Part shown: piece by piece, positions 18,325 through 27,592 of the stretch
Layout of the letters: each line of letters starts with the position of its first letter
Numbering within the stretch: position 1 is the stretch's first letter
DNA from: Bin107 sp965221655
Lineage (GTDB): Bacteria; UBA8248
Direction of reading: 5' to 3'
NCBI GenBank assembly: GCA_965221655.1
Contig: OZ244906.1
Location: 2,728,001 to 2,792,000, forward strand
Length of the DNA: 64,000 bases
The notes under the pieces: generated by a model
Told to the model about the DNA's origin: nothing
Seen by the model: the letters and a program-made list of their open reading frames with translations, nothing else
Databases searched by the model: none
Position numbers and translations under genes: made by a program

Positions 18325-19212
18325 TTGTCCGGAATCGTCGAGACCATCCGCTCGCCTGAGGTGAGCGTTTCCATCGAGCTGTTCCCCCCCCGGGGGGCGA
18401 AGGCCGTGGAGCGCACCCTGCGCGAGGTGGCCGCGATACACGACGCCATGGACGTCGCCTTCACCTCGGTCACCTACGGGGCGGGCGGCTCCACGCAGGA
18501 GGGCACGCTCGAGCTCGTGCTCGCACTCGCCGCGCTCCACCCCGGCCGCGTGGTGGCGCATCTGACGTGCGTGGGAGCGAACGAGGCGGAACTCTCGCGC
18601 CTGATGGATATCTACCGCCGCAACGGGGTGGGCGACATTCTGGCGCTGCGCGGCGACGTGCCCGAGGACATGACGCGCGAGCAGGCCGTCTCGGGCGGGT
18701 TTCGCTACGCGGCCGATCTGGTGCGCTGGCTCAGGCGCCTGGGCGGGCTCTCCTCGGTAGGTGTGGCCTGCTACCCCGAAGGCCATCCCGAAACCCCCGA
18801 CCGCGGCAAGGATATGGACTACTTCGTCGAGAAGGTCGCCGAAGGGGCCGACTACGCGGCGTCGCAGTTTTTCTTTGAAGCCGATCTGTGGGAGCGCTTT
18901 GTGGAGGAGACGCGCGGGCGCGGGGTGGAGGTTCCGCTCGCCCCGGGCATCCTGCCCGTGCGCGATCTGGGCCAGGTGCTGCGCTTCGCCGAGAGGTGCG
19001 GGGCGAGCGTGCCGAAGAGCGTGGTGAACGCTCTCGAACCCTACGCCGACGACCCCCAGGGCTTCAGGGAAGCTTCTGCGGACCTCGCGGCGGCCCAGAT
19101 TCGCCGGCTGATGGAGATGGGCGTCGCCCACTTTCACATCTATGCGCTCAACCGCGCGGACATCATCGTGCGCATTGCCGATAGGCTCGGCTGGCGCAGG
19201 AGCGTTCCATAA
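18325..19212 (+). CDS. metF: Methylenetetrahydrofolate reductase
   Basis: This 295-residue flavoprotein reduces 5,10-methylene-THF to 5-methyl-THF for methionine synthesis. Visible family features are VSIELFPPRG near the N-terminus, VTYGAGGSTQEGT, HLTCVGAN, ILALRGDVP, CYPEGHPETPD and ADYAASQFFFEAD. The start is TTG at 18325, with GGAGG nine bases upstream and no better ATG in frame. It lies after the SOD operon terminator and converges on gltD. Confidence 0.95.
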   Translation: MSGIVETIRSPEVSVSIELFPPRGAKAVERTLREVAAIHDAMDVAFTSVTYGAGGSTQEGTLELVLALAALHPGRVVAHLTCVGANEAELSRLMDIYRRNGVGDILALRGDVPEDMTREQAVSGGFRYAADLVRWLRRLGGLSSVGVACYPEGHPETPDRGKDMDYFVEKVAEGADYAASQFFFEADLWERFVEETRGRGVEVPLAPGILPVRDLGQVLRFAERCGASVPKSVVNALEPYADDPQGFREASADLAAAQIRRLMEMGVAHFHIYALNRADIIVRIADRLGWRRSVP

Positions 19213-19358
19213 CGGCGGAGCGCACGCCGCGCTCATAAATGCCTTCACGGGTGTAACAGCGAAGGGTTTCTCTTGCAGGGTGCACGTAGCGAAACGGGCG
19301 GGCGCAGAGGCCAAGCCGAAAGAATATTCTCTCCCGCTCCCGTGGGTGGGTAGCGTCT

Positions 19359-20810
19359 CTAATCCAGCGGAGCGTGGAGGCGCGATTCTCCCATGAGGTA
19401 TTCGTCCACCGCGCGGGCACAGGAGCGCCCGTCCGCAATCGCCCAGACGACGAGAGAGGCCCCCCGCATCATGTCGCCCGCCACGAAGACGCCCGGCGCG
19501 CTCGTCATCCAGTTGTCGTCGCGCTGTACCGCCCCGCGTTCGGTGCGATCGAGCGCGAGCTCCTCAAGCAGGGGGTGGCAGTCGGGTCCCTGAAAGCCGA
19601 TGGCGATGAGAACGAGGTCCGCCTCTATCTCCTCTTCGGTGCCCGGAATCTCGGTGAAGACGACCCGCCCGTTCTCGTCGTGCGCTTCGTCCACGCGAAC
19701 GGTGTCTATCTTCTTCACGCGGCCGTCCTCGCCCACGAAGCGGCGGGTCTGGATCTGGAAGATGCGCTCCCCGCCTTCTTCGTACATCGGCGCGCTGCGA
19801 AAGATGTTCGCGTAGTTGGGCCAGGGGTCGTTGAGCGGGTCGCGCGTATCGGGCGGGCGCGGATGGTACTGGAACTGGCGGACGGACTTCGCCCCCTGCC
19901 TGTGGGCGGTGCCCACGCAGTCCGCACCCGTGTCGCCCCCGCCGATGACGACCACGTGCTTGTCCCGTGCGGTGATGAACTCCCCCTCGGCGATGGCGTC
20001 GCCCGCGAGCCTTCGGTTCTGCATGGTGAGGTAGCGCATCCCGAAGTGGATGCCGTCCAGCTCTCGGCCGGGAATGGACAAGTCGCGGTGCAGGAGCGCG
20101 CCCGCGGCGAGCACCACGGCGTCGAACTCCTCCGTGAGCTGTGCCATCTTCGGGTCGACGCCCACGTTCGCGTTCACGCGGAAGGACACCCCTTCTTCTT
20201 CCATCTGGCGCACGCGCCTGTCGACGTAGGTCTTGTCCATCTTGAAGTCGGGAATGCCGTAGCGCATGAGGCCGCCCAGCCTGTCGTCGCGCTCGAAGAC
20301 GGTAACGTGGTGTCCCGCGCGGTTGAGCTGCTGGGCGGCGGCCAGACCCGCCGGCCCCGAGCCCACCACGGCCACCTTCCTGTCGGTGCGCGCCTCGGGG
20401 GGCACTGCCTCCACCCAGCCCTCGGCGAAGGCGTGCTCGATGATGGACTTTTCGATCTCCTTTATCGTAACCGGGTCGTCGTTAATCGTGAGAACGCACG
20501 AATCCTCGCACGGCGCGGGGCAGAGCCAGCCCGTGAATTCGGGAAAATTGTTCGTCGCGTGAAGCCGCTCGATGGCGTCCTTCCACAAGTCGCGGTAGAC
20601 CAGGTCGTTCCAGTCGGGAATCAGGTTGCCCAGCGGACACCCCTGGTGGCAGAACGGGATGCCGCAATCCATGCACCGCGCCCCCTGGGGGCGGAGCACG
20701 TCGTGCGGGGTGGGCAGGTAGACCACGTTCCAGTCGCGCACGCGCTCGTTCACGGGGCGCGTTTTGGGCGCTTCTCTTCCGAATTCCACGAATCCCGTCG
20801 GTTTACCCAT
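19359..20810 (-). CDS. gltD: Glutamate synthase [NADPH] small subunit
   Basis: This 483-residue flavoprotein passes electrons from NADPH through FAD and FeS clusters to GltB. The N-terminal cysteine motifs CMDCGIPFCHQGCPLGN and CPAPCEDSC bind 4Fe-4S clusters. GSGPAGLAAAQQLNRAGH is the FAD site and GGGDTGADCVG the NADPH site. It overlaps gltB by eight bases, so the two are translationally coupled. Length is normal. Confidence 0.97.
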   Translation of the reverse strand: MGKPTGFVEFGREAPKTRPVNERVRDWNVVYLPTPHDVLRPQGARCMDCGIPFCHQGCPLGNLIPDWNDLVYRDLWKDAIERLHATNNFPEFTGWLCPAPCEDSCVLTINDDPVTIKEIEKSIIEHAFAEGWVEAVPPEARTDRKVAVVGSGPAGLAAAQQLNRAGHHVTVFERDDRLGGLMRYGIPDFKMDKTYVDRRVRQMEEEGVSFRVNANVGVDPKMAQLTEEFDAVVLAAGALLHRDLSIPGRELDGIHFGMRYLTMQNRRLAGDAIAEGEFITARDKHVVVIGGGDTGADCVGTAHRQGAKSVRQFQYHPRPPDTRDPLNDPWPNYANIFRSAPMYEEGGERIFQIQTRRFVGEDGRVKKIDTVRVDEAHDENGRVVFTEIPGTEEEIEADLVLIAIGFQGPDCHPLLEELALDRTERGAVQRDDNWMTSAPGVFVAGDMMRGASLVVWAIADGRSCARAVDEYLMGESRLHAPLD

Positions 20811-23800
20811 GGGCGCCCTCCATGACGGCTTCCTCCCAGGGGATGCCCTTGGTCTTCGCTTCCTCGATGGCCGTGAGGGCGCGCTTGTAGTCTCTCGGCA
20901 TCACCTTGGCGAACCGGGGCTGGTAGGCGTCCCACGCATCGAGTATCTCCTGTGCGCGCGCGCTGCCCGTGTGCGCGGCGTGCTTGCGAACGAGGTCTTT
21001 CACCTCCTCCACGTCGTCGGGCGCGAGGAGGGGCTCCACGTCCACCATCTCCTTGTTGCAGCGCCGCGCGAAGTCGCCCGCCTCGTCCAGCACGTAGGCG
21101 ACGCCGCCCGACATGCCTGCGGCGAAGTTTCTGCCCGTCGTGCCGAGGATGACGACGCGCCCCCCCGTCATGTATTCGCATCCGTGATCACCCACGCCCT
21201 CCACCACCGTGTGCGCGCCGCTGTTGCGCACGCAGAAGCGCTCGCCCGCCAGACCGCGGAAATACGCTTCTCCCGACGTCGCGCCGAACAGCGCCACGTT
21301 GCCGGTGATGATGTTCTCCTCGGGCTGAAAGCCCGACGCGGCGGGGGGGTAGGCGACGAGCCTGCCGCCCGAGAGCCCCTTGCCCATATAGTCGTTGGCG
21401 TCGCCCTCGAGGGTGAGCGTCATGCCGCGGGGCACGAACGCGCCGAAGCTCTGCCCGGCGGAGCCCGTAAAGTGGATGCGGATGGTGTCCTCGGGCAGCC
21501 CCTCCGCGCCGTGGGCGCGCGTAACTTCCGAGCCCGTGATGGTGCCCACCGTCCTGTGCGTGTTGCGAATGGGCAGGGCGAAGGAGACGGGCGTTTTGTT
21601 CTCTATCGCCTCGCGGCAGCGGGGGAGCAGCTCGCGCACGTCGAGCGAGCGCTCAAGGCCGTGGTCCTGCGTCGTGGTCTGGCGGATGGCGGCGTCCGGG
21701 TCGGCGTCGGGCTTGTGGAGAATGGCCGAGAAGTCCAAGCCTTTGGCCTTCCAGTGGTCGACCGCCTTTCTGGGGTCGAGCCTGTCCACGCGCCCAATCA
21801 TCTCCTCCAGCGTGCGAAAGCCCAGCCGCGCCATGTATTCGCGCACCTCGTCCGCCACGAAGCGGAAGAAGTTTTCCACGAACTCGGCCTTGCCCGCGAA
21901 CTTCTCGCGCAGCTTCGGGTCCTGGGAGGCGACGCCCACCGGGCAGGTGTTCAGGTGGCACACGCGCATCATGATGCAGCCCATGACGACGAGCGGCGCG
22001 GTGGAGAAGCCGAACTCATCCGCCCCCAGCAGCGCGCCCACCACCACGTCGCGCCCCGTCTTCATCTGGCCGTCCACCTGCACCGCCACCCTGTCGCGCA
22101 GCCTGTTGAGCACGAGTACCTGCTGGGTTTCGGCGAGGCCGAGTTCCCAGGGCGTTCCCGCGTGCAGGATGCTGGTGATGGGCGAAGCCCCCGTTCCGCC
22201 GTCGTGGCCCGAGATGAGAATGGTGTCGGCGTGGGCCTTGGAGACGCCCGCCGCCACGGTGCCGACGCCCACTTCGGAGACGAGCTTCACGTGCACCCCC
22301 GCGCGGGGGTTCGCGTTCTTCAGGTCGTAGATGAGTTGCGCCAAATCCTCGATGGAATAGATGTCGTGGTGCGGCGGCGGCGAGATGAGGCCCACCCCCG
22401 GCGTGGAGTGGCGCGTCTTGGCTATCCAGGGGTAGACCTTGTGCCCGGGCAGCTGGCCGCCTTCGCCGGGCTTCGCACCCTGGGCCATCTTGATTTGCAG
22501 GTCGGTGCAGTTGACCAGGTAGTCGCTCGTAACCCCGAAGCGGCCCGACGCCACCTGGTGGACGGCGCTCCTGCGCAGGTCGCCGTTCGCATCGGGCGTG
22601 TAGCGCTCCGCGTCCTCGCCGCCCTCGCCCGAGTTCGACTTGCCGCCGATGCGGTTGAGCGCGACGGCCAGGGTTTCGTGGGCTTCGAGGCTCAGTGCGC
22701 CGTAGGACATCCCTCCCGTGCTGAAGCGCTTCATGATCGACTCGGCTGATTCCACCTCTTCGAGCGGCACGGGGTTTTCCGCCCATCTGAAGTCCAGCAG
22801 GCCGCGCAGCGTGGCCAGATGCTTGTGCTGGTTGTCGACCTTCTCGGTGTATTCCTTGAATATCTCGTAGCGCCCCGACATGGTGGCGTGCTGGAGCTTG
22901 AAGACGGTTTCGGGGTTGAAGAGGTGGAACTCCCCGTCGCGCCGCCACTGGATGTCGCCGCCGCTCTCGAGGTCGCGCGCGCCCGCGGGCCGCGCGGGGA
23001 AGGCGTCGGCGAGGCGCTTGAGGGCCTCGCGGCCCACGACGTCAATGCCGATGCCGCCGATGCGCGAGGACGTCCAGGTGAAATACTTCTTCACGAAGTT
23101 GCGCCGCAGGCCGATGGCCTCGAATATCTGCGCCCCCCGGTAGGACTGGATGGTCGAGATGCCCATCTTCGACATCACCTTCAGGATGCCCTTGTCGAGG
23201 GCGGCGACGTAGTTTCTGCCGGCCGTCTCCGCGTCGAGGTTTTCGATGAGCCCGCCGCGCACCATGTCCTCGATGGTCTCGAAGACGAGGTAGGGGTTGA
23301 TGGCCGCAGCACCGAAGCCGAGCAGCAGGCACATGTGGTGCACCTGGCGCGCCTCGCCCGTCTCGATGAGCAGCCCGATGCGCGTGCGGGTGCCCTCGCG
23401 CACCAGATGGTGGTGGACGCCCGCGGTGGCCAGCAGGGCGGGAATCGGCGCGTAGTTTCTCGAAACCCCCCTGTCCGAGAGCACGATGAAGCTGTAGCCC
23501 TGCTTGATGGCGCGGCTCGCCTTGCGGCACAACTCCTCCATCGCGCGCTCGAGACCCTCGGGCCCCTCGTCCGCGCGGAAGAGAATGGGCAGGGTCACGG
23601 CCTTGAGGCCGGGCTGTTCGACGTGGACGATCTTGTAGAAATCCTCGTTGCTCAGGATGGGAGAGTCGAGCTTTATCTGCCTGCAAGAGTCGGGTTCTGA
23701 CGCCAGCAGGTTCTTTTGGGGGCCGATGGTGGAGGATATCTGCGTGACGATTTCCTCGCGTATGGCGTCGATGGGCGGATTCGTCACCTGTGCGAAGAGC

Positions 23801-25359
23801 TGCTTGAAGTAGTCGTAGAGCAGGCGCGGGCGATTCGAGAGCACGGCGAGGGCCGCGTCGTTGCCCATCGAGCCCGTCGGGTCGTTCTTCTGGGTGGCCA
23901 TCGGGCCGATGAAGAAGCGCAAGTCCTCCTGCGTGTAGCCGAACGCCTTTTGGCGCGTGAGGACGGTGTCGTGGTCCGGTTCGGGAAGGTGGGGAGCGTC
24001 GGGCAGCTGGTCCAGGTGGAGCAGGTGGGCGTCCAGCCACTCCCCGTAGGGGTGTGCCGCGGCGTAGCGCGTCTTGATTTCCTCGTCCTCGACGATGCGG
24101 CCCTGCTCGGTGTCCACGAGCAGGATGCGGCCCGGGTGCAGACGCTCCTTGATCCGCACGTTCTCGGGCGGCACGTCGAGAACGCCGACTTCCGACGCCA
24201 TGACGAGCAGGTCATCGTGGGTGACGTAGTATCGCGCGGGCCGCAGGCCGTTTCTGTCCAGGGCCGCGCCGATGAGCGAGCCGTCGGTGAAGGCGATGCA
24301 GGCCGGCCCGTCCCACGGCTCCATCAGGCTCGCGTGGAACTCGTAGAACGCCTTGCGCTCCGCGTCCATGGCCTCGTGTCCGACCCAGGGCTCGGGAATC
24401 ATCATCAAGACGGCGTGGGGCATCTCCCGGCCGGCCATGTAGAGAAACTCCAGCACGTTGTCGAAGATGGCCGAGTCGCTCCCCCCCTCGACGATGATGG
24501 GCAGCACCTTCTCGAGGTCGGGCAGGTGCGGGGAGGAGCACAGCGCCTCTCTGGCGCGCATCCAGTTGATGTTGCCGCGCAGGGTGTTGATCTCCCCGTT
24601 GTGTGCGAGGCAGCGGTAGGGGTGCGCCAGCGGCCAGGAGGGAAACGTGTTCGTGGAAAAACGCGAGTGAATCAGCGCCAGGCCCGACTCGACGTCGGGG
24701 TCGCGCAGGTCGGGGAATACCTCGTCGAGCTGCGTGGCGGTGAGCATCCCCTTGTAGACGAGCGTGCGCGCGGAGAGCGAGGGGATGAAGAACTCCTCCC
24801 TGTCGCGCACCCGGGAGTCGCGAATCGCGTACTCGACCCGCTTTCTGATGACGTAGAGCCTGCGCTCGATTCCCATGACGTCGAGGGCGTCGTCGAACCC
24901 GCCGATGAACACCTGGCGAAACCGCGGCGCAGCCTCCCGCGCGGTGGGGCCGATGGCGGAGAGGTCGCGCGGCACGGGCCGCCAGCCGAGGACGACCGTG
25001 CCTTCTTCGTGCACGATGGACTCGAATATCTGCTCGCACTCGTTCGCCTGGTGCGGCGAGCGGGGGAGAAACACCGAGCCGACTCCGTAGCGGCCCGCCG
25101 CGGGGAGCCTGAACCTCTCCGCCTCACAGACCTTGCGCAAGAACTTGTCGGGCACCTGGAGCAGTATTCCCGCCCCGTCGCCCGTGTCGGCTTCCGAGCC
25201 CGTGGCTCCGCGGTGGGCGAGGTTGCGCAGAATGGTGATGGCCTTCTCGACGATGCCGTGGGACTTGCGCCCCTTTATGTCCACCACGAAGGCGACGCCG
25301 CAGGCGTCGTGCTCGTGGGTGGGGTCGTAGAGACCTTGTGCGGGGGGGGCTTTTCTCAT
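20803..25359 (-). CDS. gltB: Glutamate synthase large subunit
   Basis: This 1518-residue protein makes glutamate from glutamine and 2-oxoglutarate. Cys20 in HEHDACGVAF should become the N-terminal nucleophile after propeptide removal. The glutaminase domain, central domain, FMN-binding synthase domain (GEGGEDAERY, KPGEGGQLPGHKV) and C-terminal GXGXG domain follow in order. The 3Fe-4S cysteines are in CIMMRVCHLNTCPVG. The gene is complete. A LysR regulator is transcribed divergently from the 200-base upstream region. Together with gltD this is the main ammonium assimilation step, relevant to amtB at 42.3 kb. Confidence 0.98.
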   Translation of the reverse strand: MRKAPPAQGLYDPTHEHDACGVAFVVDIKGRKSHGIVEKAITILRNLAHRGATGSEADTGDGAGILLQVPDKFLRKVCEAERFRLPAAGRYGVGSVFLPRSPHQANECEQIFESIVHEEGTVVLGWRPVPRDLSAIGPTAREAAPRFRQVFIGGFDDALDVMGIERRLYVIRKRVEYAIRDSRVRDREEFFIPSLSARTLVYKGMLTATQLDEVFPDLRDPDVESGLALIHSRFSTNTFPSWPLAHPYRCLAHNGEINTLRGNINWMRAREALCSSPHLPDLEKVLPIIVEGGSDSAIFDNVLEFLYMAGREMPHAVLMMIPEPWVGHEAMDAERKAFYEFHASLMEPWDGPACIAFTDGSLIGAALDRNGLRPARYYVTHDDLLVMASEVGVLDVPPENVRIKERLHPGRILLVDTEQGRIVEDEEIKTRYAAAHPYGEWLDAHLLHLDQLPDAPHLPEPDHDTVLTRQKAFGYTQEDLRFFIGPMATQKNDPTGSMGNDAALAVLSNRPRLLYDYFKQLFAQVTNPPIDAIREEIVTQISSTIGPQKNLLASEPDSCRQIKLDSPILSNEDFYKIVHVEQPGLKAVTLPILFRADEGPEGLERAMEELCRKASRAIKQGYSFIVLSDRGVSRNYAPIPALLATAGVHHHLVREGTRTRIGLLIETGEARQVHHMCLLLGFGAAAINPYLVFETIEDMVRGGLIENLDAETAGRNYVAALDKGILKVMSKMGISTIQSYRGAQIFEAIGLRRNFVKKYFTWTSSRIGGIGIDVVGREALKRLADAFPARPAGARDLESGGDIQWRRDGEFHLFNPETVFKLQHATMSGRYEIFKEYTEKVDNQHKHLATLRGLLDFRWAENPVPLEEVESAESIMKRFSTGGMSYGALSLEAHETLAVALNRIGGKSNSGEGGEDAERYTPDANGDLRRSAVHQVASGRFGVTSDYLVNCTDLQIKMAQGAKPGEGGQLPGHKVYPWIAKTRHSTPGVGLISPPPHHDIYSIEDLAQLIYDLKNANPRAGVHVKLVSEVGVGTVAAGVSKAHADTILISGHDGGTGASPITSILHAGTPWELGLAETQQVLVLNRLRDRVAVQVDGQMKTGRDVVVGALLGADEFGFSTAPLVVMGCIMMRVCHLNTCPVGVASQDPKLREKFAGKAEFVENFFRFVADEVREYMARLGFRTLEEMIGRVDRLDPRKAVDHWKAKGLDFSAILHKPDADPDAAIRQTTTQDHGLERSLDVRELLPRCREAIENKTPVSFALPIRNTHRTVGTITGSEVTRAHGAEGLPEDTIRIHFTGSAGQSFGAFVPRGMTLTLEGDANDYMGKGLSGGRLVAYPPAASGFQPEENIITGNVALFGATSGEAYFRGLAGERFCVRNSGAHTVVEGVGDHGCEYMTGGRVVILGTTGRNFAAGMSGGVAYVLDEAGDFARRCNKEMVDVEPLLAPDDVEEVKDLVRKHAAHTGSARAQEILDAWDAYQPRFAKVMPRDYKRALTAIEEAKTKGIPWEEAVMEGAHG

Positions 25360-25480
25360 TTTTTACCGGCTTTCTGCGTGTCCGGGGGAAACTTCGCCTG
25401 CGACCGGCCAGACCGCGAGGGCATGTTGCGAATATTTCCGGTGGATGGCACGCGGCAGTGTTCATGAAACGGCAGGGTGA

Positions 25481-25500
25481 ATATAGCACTCCGGGAAATA
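25481..25500. promoter_or_regulatory. Candidate LysR-type operator between gltB and its divergent regulator
   Basis: The divergent region 25360-25561 is AT-rich compared with its surroundings. At 25481-25499 ATAT and AAAT flank an eleven-base core in T-N11-A form (T25484, A25496), the usual LysR box spacing. It is placed to act on both genes. No clear sigma-70 pair can be fixed. Confidence 0.4.
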
Positions 25501-25561
25501 TAAGGCAAACGAAAAATTTTAATACGTTGCATCAGTTTTTCTTATGATGTATGGTTTTCGC

Positions 25562-26470
25562 ATGAACGTCGAGACCCTGCGGCTTTATTGCCGCGTCGTT
25601 CAGGAGAAGAGTTTCTCGCGGGGTGCGGCCCGGTGCGGGGTGACGCAGCCCGCGGCGAGCCAGGCGCTTCGCCAGCTCGAAGAGGAGTTGCGCGTCGCCC
25701 TGCTCGACAGGAGCAAGCGGCCCTTCGAGGTGACCGAGGAGGGACACCGCTTCTACGAGGCGTGCCGCAGGCTGCTGGGGGAGTTCGACCAGGTCTGTGC
25801 GGAGATATCGCGCGGCATCGGCGAGGTGCACGGGCAGGTGCACGTGGCGGCCATCTACTCGGTGGGTCTTCACCAGATGGGCGCCTATATGCAAAAATTT
25901 CGCTCGCTCTACCCCCAGGCGCGGGTGCGTCTGGAGTGCCTCCACCCCGAGAAAGTGGTGCAAACGGTGCTCGATGACGCCGCCGACGTGGGCCTTCTCT
26001 CCTACCCGCCCCGCCACAAGGCCCTGCGCGTCGTGCCCTTCCGCGAGGAGCCGATGTTCTTCGTGTCCCACCCCGGGCACCCGCTCGCCTTTCGCCACAC
26101 CGTCGGACTCAAAGATCTCCAGGGCGAACCCTTCGTGGCGTTCGACGCGGATTTGCCGATTCGCAGCGCACTCGACAGGGTATTTCGCCGCACCGGCGTG
26201 AGCGTGAACGTCGTCATGGAGTTCGACAACGTGGAGAGCATCAAGGAAGCGCTCTTCCTCGACACCTGGGTGAGCATCCTGCCCGGCTCCGCCGTCCAGA
26301 ACGAGCGCGCCATGAACACGCTGGCCGTGCTGCCCTTTGAGGGCGAGGGCATCGTCCGCCCCGTGGGTCTCATCCACAGGCGCGGCGTGCCGCTGCGGGG
26401 CGTCGTCAAACGCTTTATCGACCTTCTGGGCGAAGACGCCGAGCGGCCTGCCTCTCCCGTATCTTCCTGA
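25562..26470 (+). CDS. LysR family transcriptional regulator, divergent to gltBD
   Basis: The product (302 aa) has an N-terminal winged helix-turn-helix (about 1-60: LRLYCRVVQEKSFSRGA, then TQPAASQALRQLEEEL) and a periplasmic-binding-like effector domain. The divergent arrangement suggests it controls glutamate synthase in response to a nitrogen or carbon signal, as GltC does in Bacillus, but this is inference. I chose MNVETL (25562); in-frame ATGs at 25544 and 25547 are alternatives, and none has a strong ribosome site. Confidence 0.88.
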   Translation: MNVETLRLYCRVVQEKSFSRGAARCGVTQPAASQALRQLEEELRVALLDRSKRPFEVTEEGHRFYEACRRLLGEFDQVCAEISRGIGEVHGQVHVAAIYSVGLHQMGAYMQKFRSLYPQARVRLECLHPEKVVQTVLDDAADVGLLSYPPRHKALRVVPFREEPMFFVSHPGHPLAFRHTVGLKDLQGEPFVAFDADLPIRSALDRVFRRTGVSVNVVMEFDNVESIKEALFLDTWVSILPGSAVQNERAMNTLAVLPFEGEGIVRPVGLIHRRGVPLRGVVKRFIDLLGEDAERPASPVSS

Positions 26471-26504
26471 TTTTTCGCAGGACAACTATTTTTAGATATT
26501 TTTG

Positions 26505-26534
26505 TTGACTTATATGCCCAATAATGGCTATATT
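26505..26534 (+). promoter_or_regulatory. Candidate sigma-70 promoter for phage-derived piece A
   Basis: TTGACT (26505-26510) and TATATT (26529-26534) are separated by 18 bases, within an AT-rich stretch that contrasts with the GC-rich genome. Transcription would start near 26541, exactly at a perfect inverted repeat. Confidence 0.55.
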
Positions 26535-26540
26535 TGTCGC

Positions 26541-26791
26541 GCTTGATGTTCGAATAAGAACATCAAGCGGCGGCGGAGGCTGGTTTCCCGCCCCTTTCGT
26601 TCACTCGGGGCACCAAGAGGAAACGCCATGCGCCCGCTCAAGGATGTTGCAGAGCCCATGCTTCGCCCGGATGATCCGTCCCGCACATTCCTACCATACT
26701 TCCCGCCGAACGAGGCGTCCCGCACGCAGGGGACGCTCCCTTCTTCAGCCTCGGCAGTTTTCACGACGCGCGGGTCATCCGGGCATTTTTT
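26541..26791 (+). ncRNA. Candidate structured leader or small RNA
   Basis: Three nested or serial structures can be read. First, an 11-bp perfect stem (26541-26551/26558-26568, GCTTGATGTTC against GAACATCAAGC, 6-base loop). Second, a long-range 10-bp stem GCCCGGATGA/TCATCCGGGC (26665-26674/26775-26784). Third, an inner hairpin GCGTCCC/GGGACGC (26715-26721/26730-26736). The long-range stem is followed by six T (26786-26791), as at a terminator. With the promoter just upstream this could be a 250-base RNA or an attenuator ahead of the phage-derived genes. It does not match tmRNA, SRP RNA or RNase P RNA as far as I can judge. Confidence 0.4.
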
Positions 26792-26834
26792 ACGAGGCGG
26801 CGGCCGGCCGCGCCGCCGCGGGGGTGCGTCATGA
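26628..26834 (+). CDS. Doubtful small ORF inside the structured region
   Basis: An ATG at 26628 follows AGAGGA with suitable spacing, and the 68-codon frame overlaps the next gene by ATGA. However, the product is rich in P, S and R without secondary-structure pattern, and the frame runs through the hairpins described for 26541-26791. It may be a leader peptide or simply open by chance. Confidence 0.25.
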   Translation: MRPLKDVAEPMLRPDDPSRTFLPYFPPNEASRTQGTLPSSASAVFTTRGSSGHFLRGGGRPRRRGGAS

Positions 26835-27070
26835 ACGAGGCGGCCTCCTACGTCGGTGCGCACGAGCGCACCCTCGCCGAGATGGTGGACGAGGGGCTGG
26901 ACGTTCCCCGTGAGGGCGCGGTGCTCCTCTACCGCGACCGCGAGCGGGGCGTGCGCCTCATCTTCCCGAGTGCGGAATCCGCCCGCGCGCGCGCCGACGC
27001 CCTGGTGCGCGCGGGCAGAACGCGCAGGCGCGACGTGCGGGTGGTTTCGCTGGCCGAAGCCCTCGCCTGA
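26831..27070 (+). CDS. Small hypothetical protein (phage-piece, 79 aa)
   Basis: The 79-residue product is charged and soluble: an N-terminal helical segment (AASYVGAHERTLAEMVDEG) is followed by an Arg-rich part and a C-terminal RRRDVRVVSLAEALA. It resembles the small unannotated proteins in the early part of Mu-type phages but I cannot name a family. The ATG overlaps the preceding small frame and its stop overlaps the next gene (TGATG), indicating coupled translation. Confidence 0.5.
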   Translation: MNEAASYVGAHERTLAEMVDEGLDVPREGAVLLYRDRERGVRLIFPSAESARARADALVRAGRTRRRDVRVVSLAEALA

Positions 27071-27435
27071 TGGCGCGCCCGAAAAAGCCCCCCGCCAGGC
27101 GCGCGCGCCACGCACCGCCCGATCCCCGTACGCCGCGCCGCATCCTGGAGGAGGAGGCGTTTCTCACCAAGCCCATGCTGGCGAAAGTGCTCGGCTACAA
27201 GAGCTGCCGCACGCTCGACGCCATCGTGGCCGAGGACTGCGCGAGCGACTCCCCGTGCCTGCGGCCCGTCTACCTGCGTCGTCCGCCCGCACCGCCCGAC
27301 GTCGCGCGGCCCGCGAACCACCCCTCGTTCAAGAGCGCGCGCTTTCGCCGCGAGGACGTGCTCGCCTACGTCGAGAAGATGCAGGAGGAGTTCCCCCTGG
27401 ACCTCGAATGGAAATACGGCGGGATGAGGGGGTAG
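27070..27435 (+). CDS. Putative helix-turn-helix DNA-binding protein
   Basis: This 121-residue basic protein has a proline/arginine-rich N-terminus (ARPKKPPARRARHAPP), then ILEEEAFLTKPMLAKVLGYKSCRTLDAIVAED, which reads like an excisionase or phage regulator helix-turn-helix, and a C-terminal FRREDVLAYVEKMQEEF reminiscent of MerR/excisionase wings. It is coupled to the preceding gene. A role in phage gene control or packaging recognition is possible but not shown. Confidence 0.55.
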   Translation: MARPKKPPARRARHAPPDPRTPRRILEEEAFLTKPMLAKVLGYKSCRTLDAIVAEDCASDSPCLRPVYLRRPPAPPDVARPANHPSFKSARFRREDVLAYVEKMQEEFPLDLEWKYGGMRG

Positions 27436-27505
27436 GGGGGCTAGACCGCCCGAAAAGAGGTATACTCAACACATCTGCGAACATTCGATCAGGTCGCCGA
27501 GAGTT

Positions 27506-27582
27506 TCCCTTGCATGAAGCTGGTCGCTTATGTTTCCAAGTTGCCGCATACTATGTATAAGTGTAGATACACTTGCAAGGGA
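27506..27582 (+). promoter_or_regulatory. Operator-like palindrome and inverted repeat before the protease module
   Basis: AAGTGTA-GA-TACACTT (27559-27574) is a perfect 7-bp dyad, typical of a dimeric repressor site, lying just before the ribosome site. In addition TCCCTTGCA (27506-27514) is repeated inverted as TGCAAGGGA (27574-27582), which touches the GGGAGG ribosome site of the next gene and could sequester it in mRNA. Confidence 0.5.
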
Positions 27583-27592
27583 GGCTCCGGAC

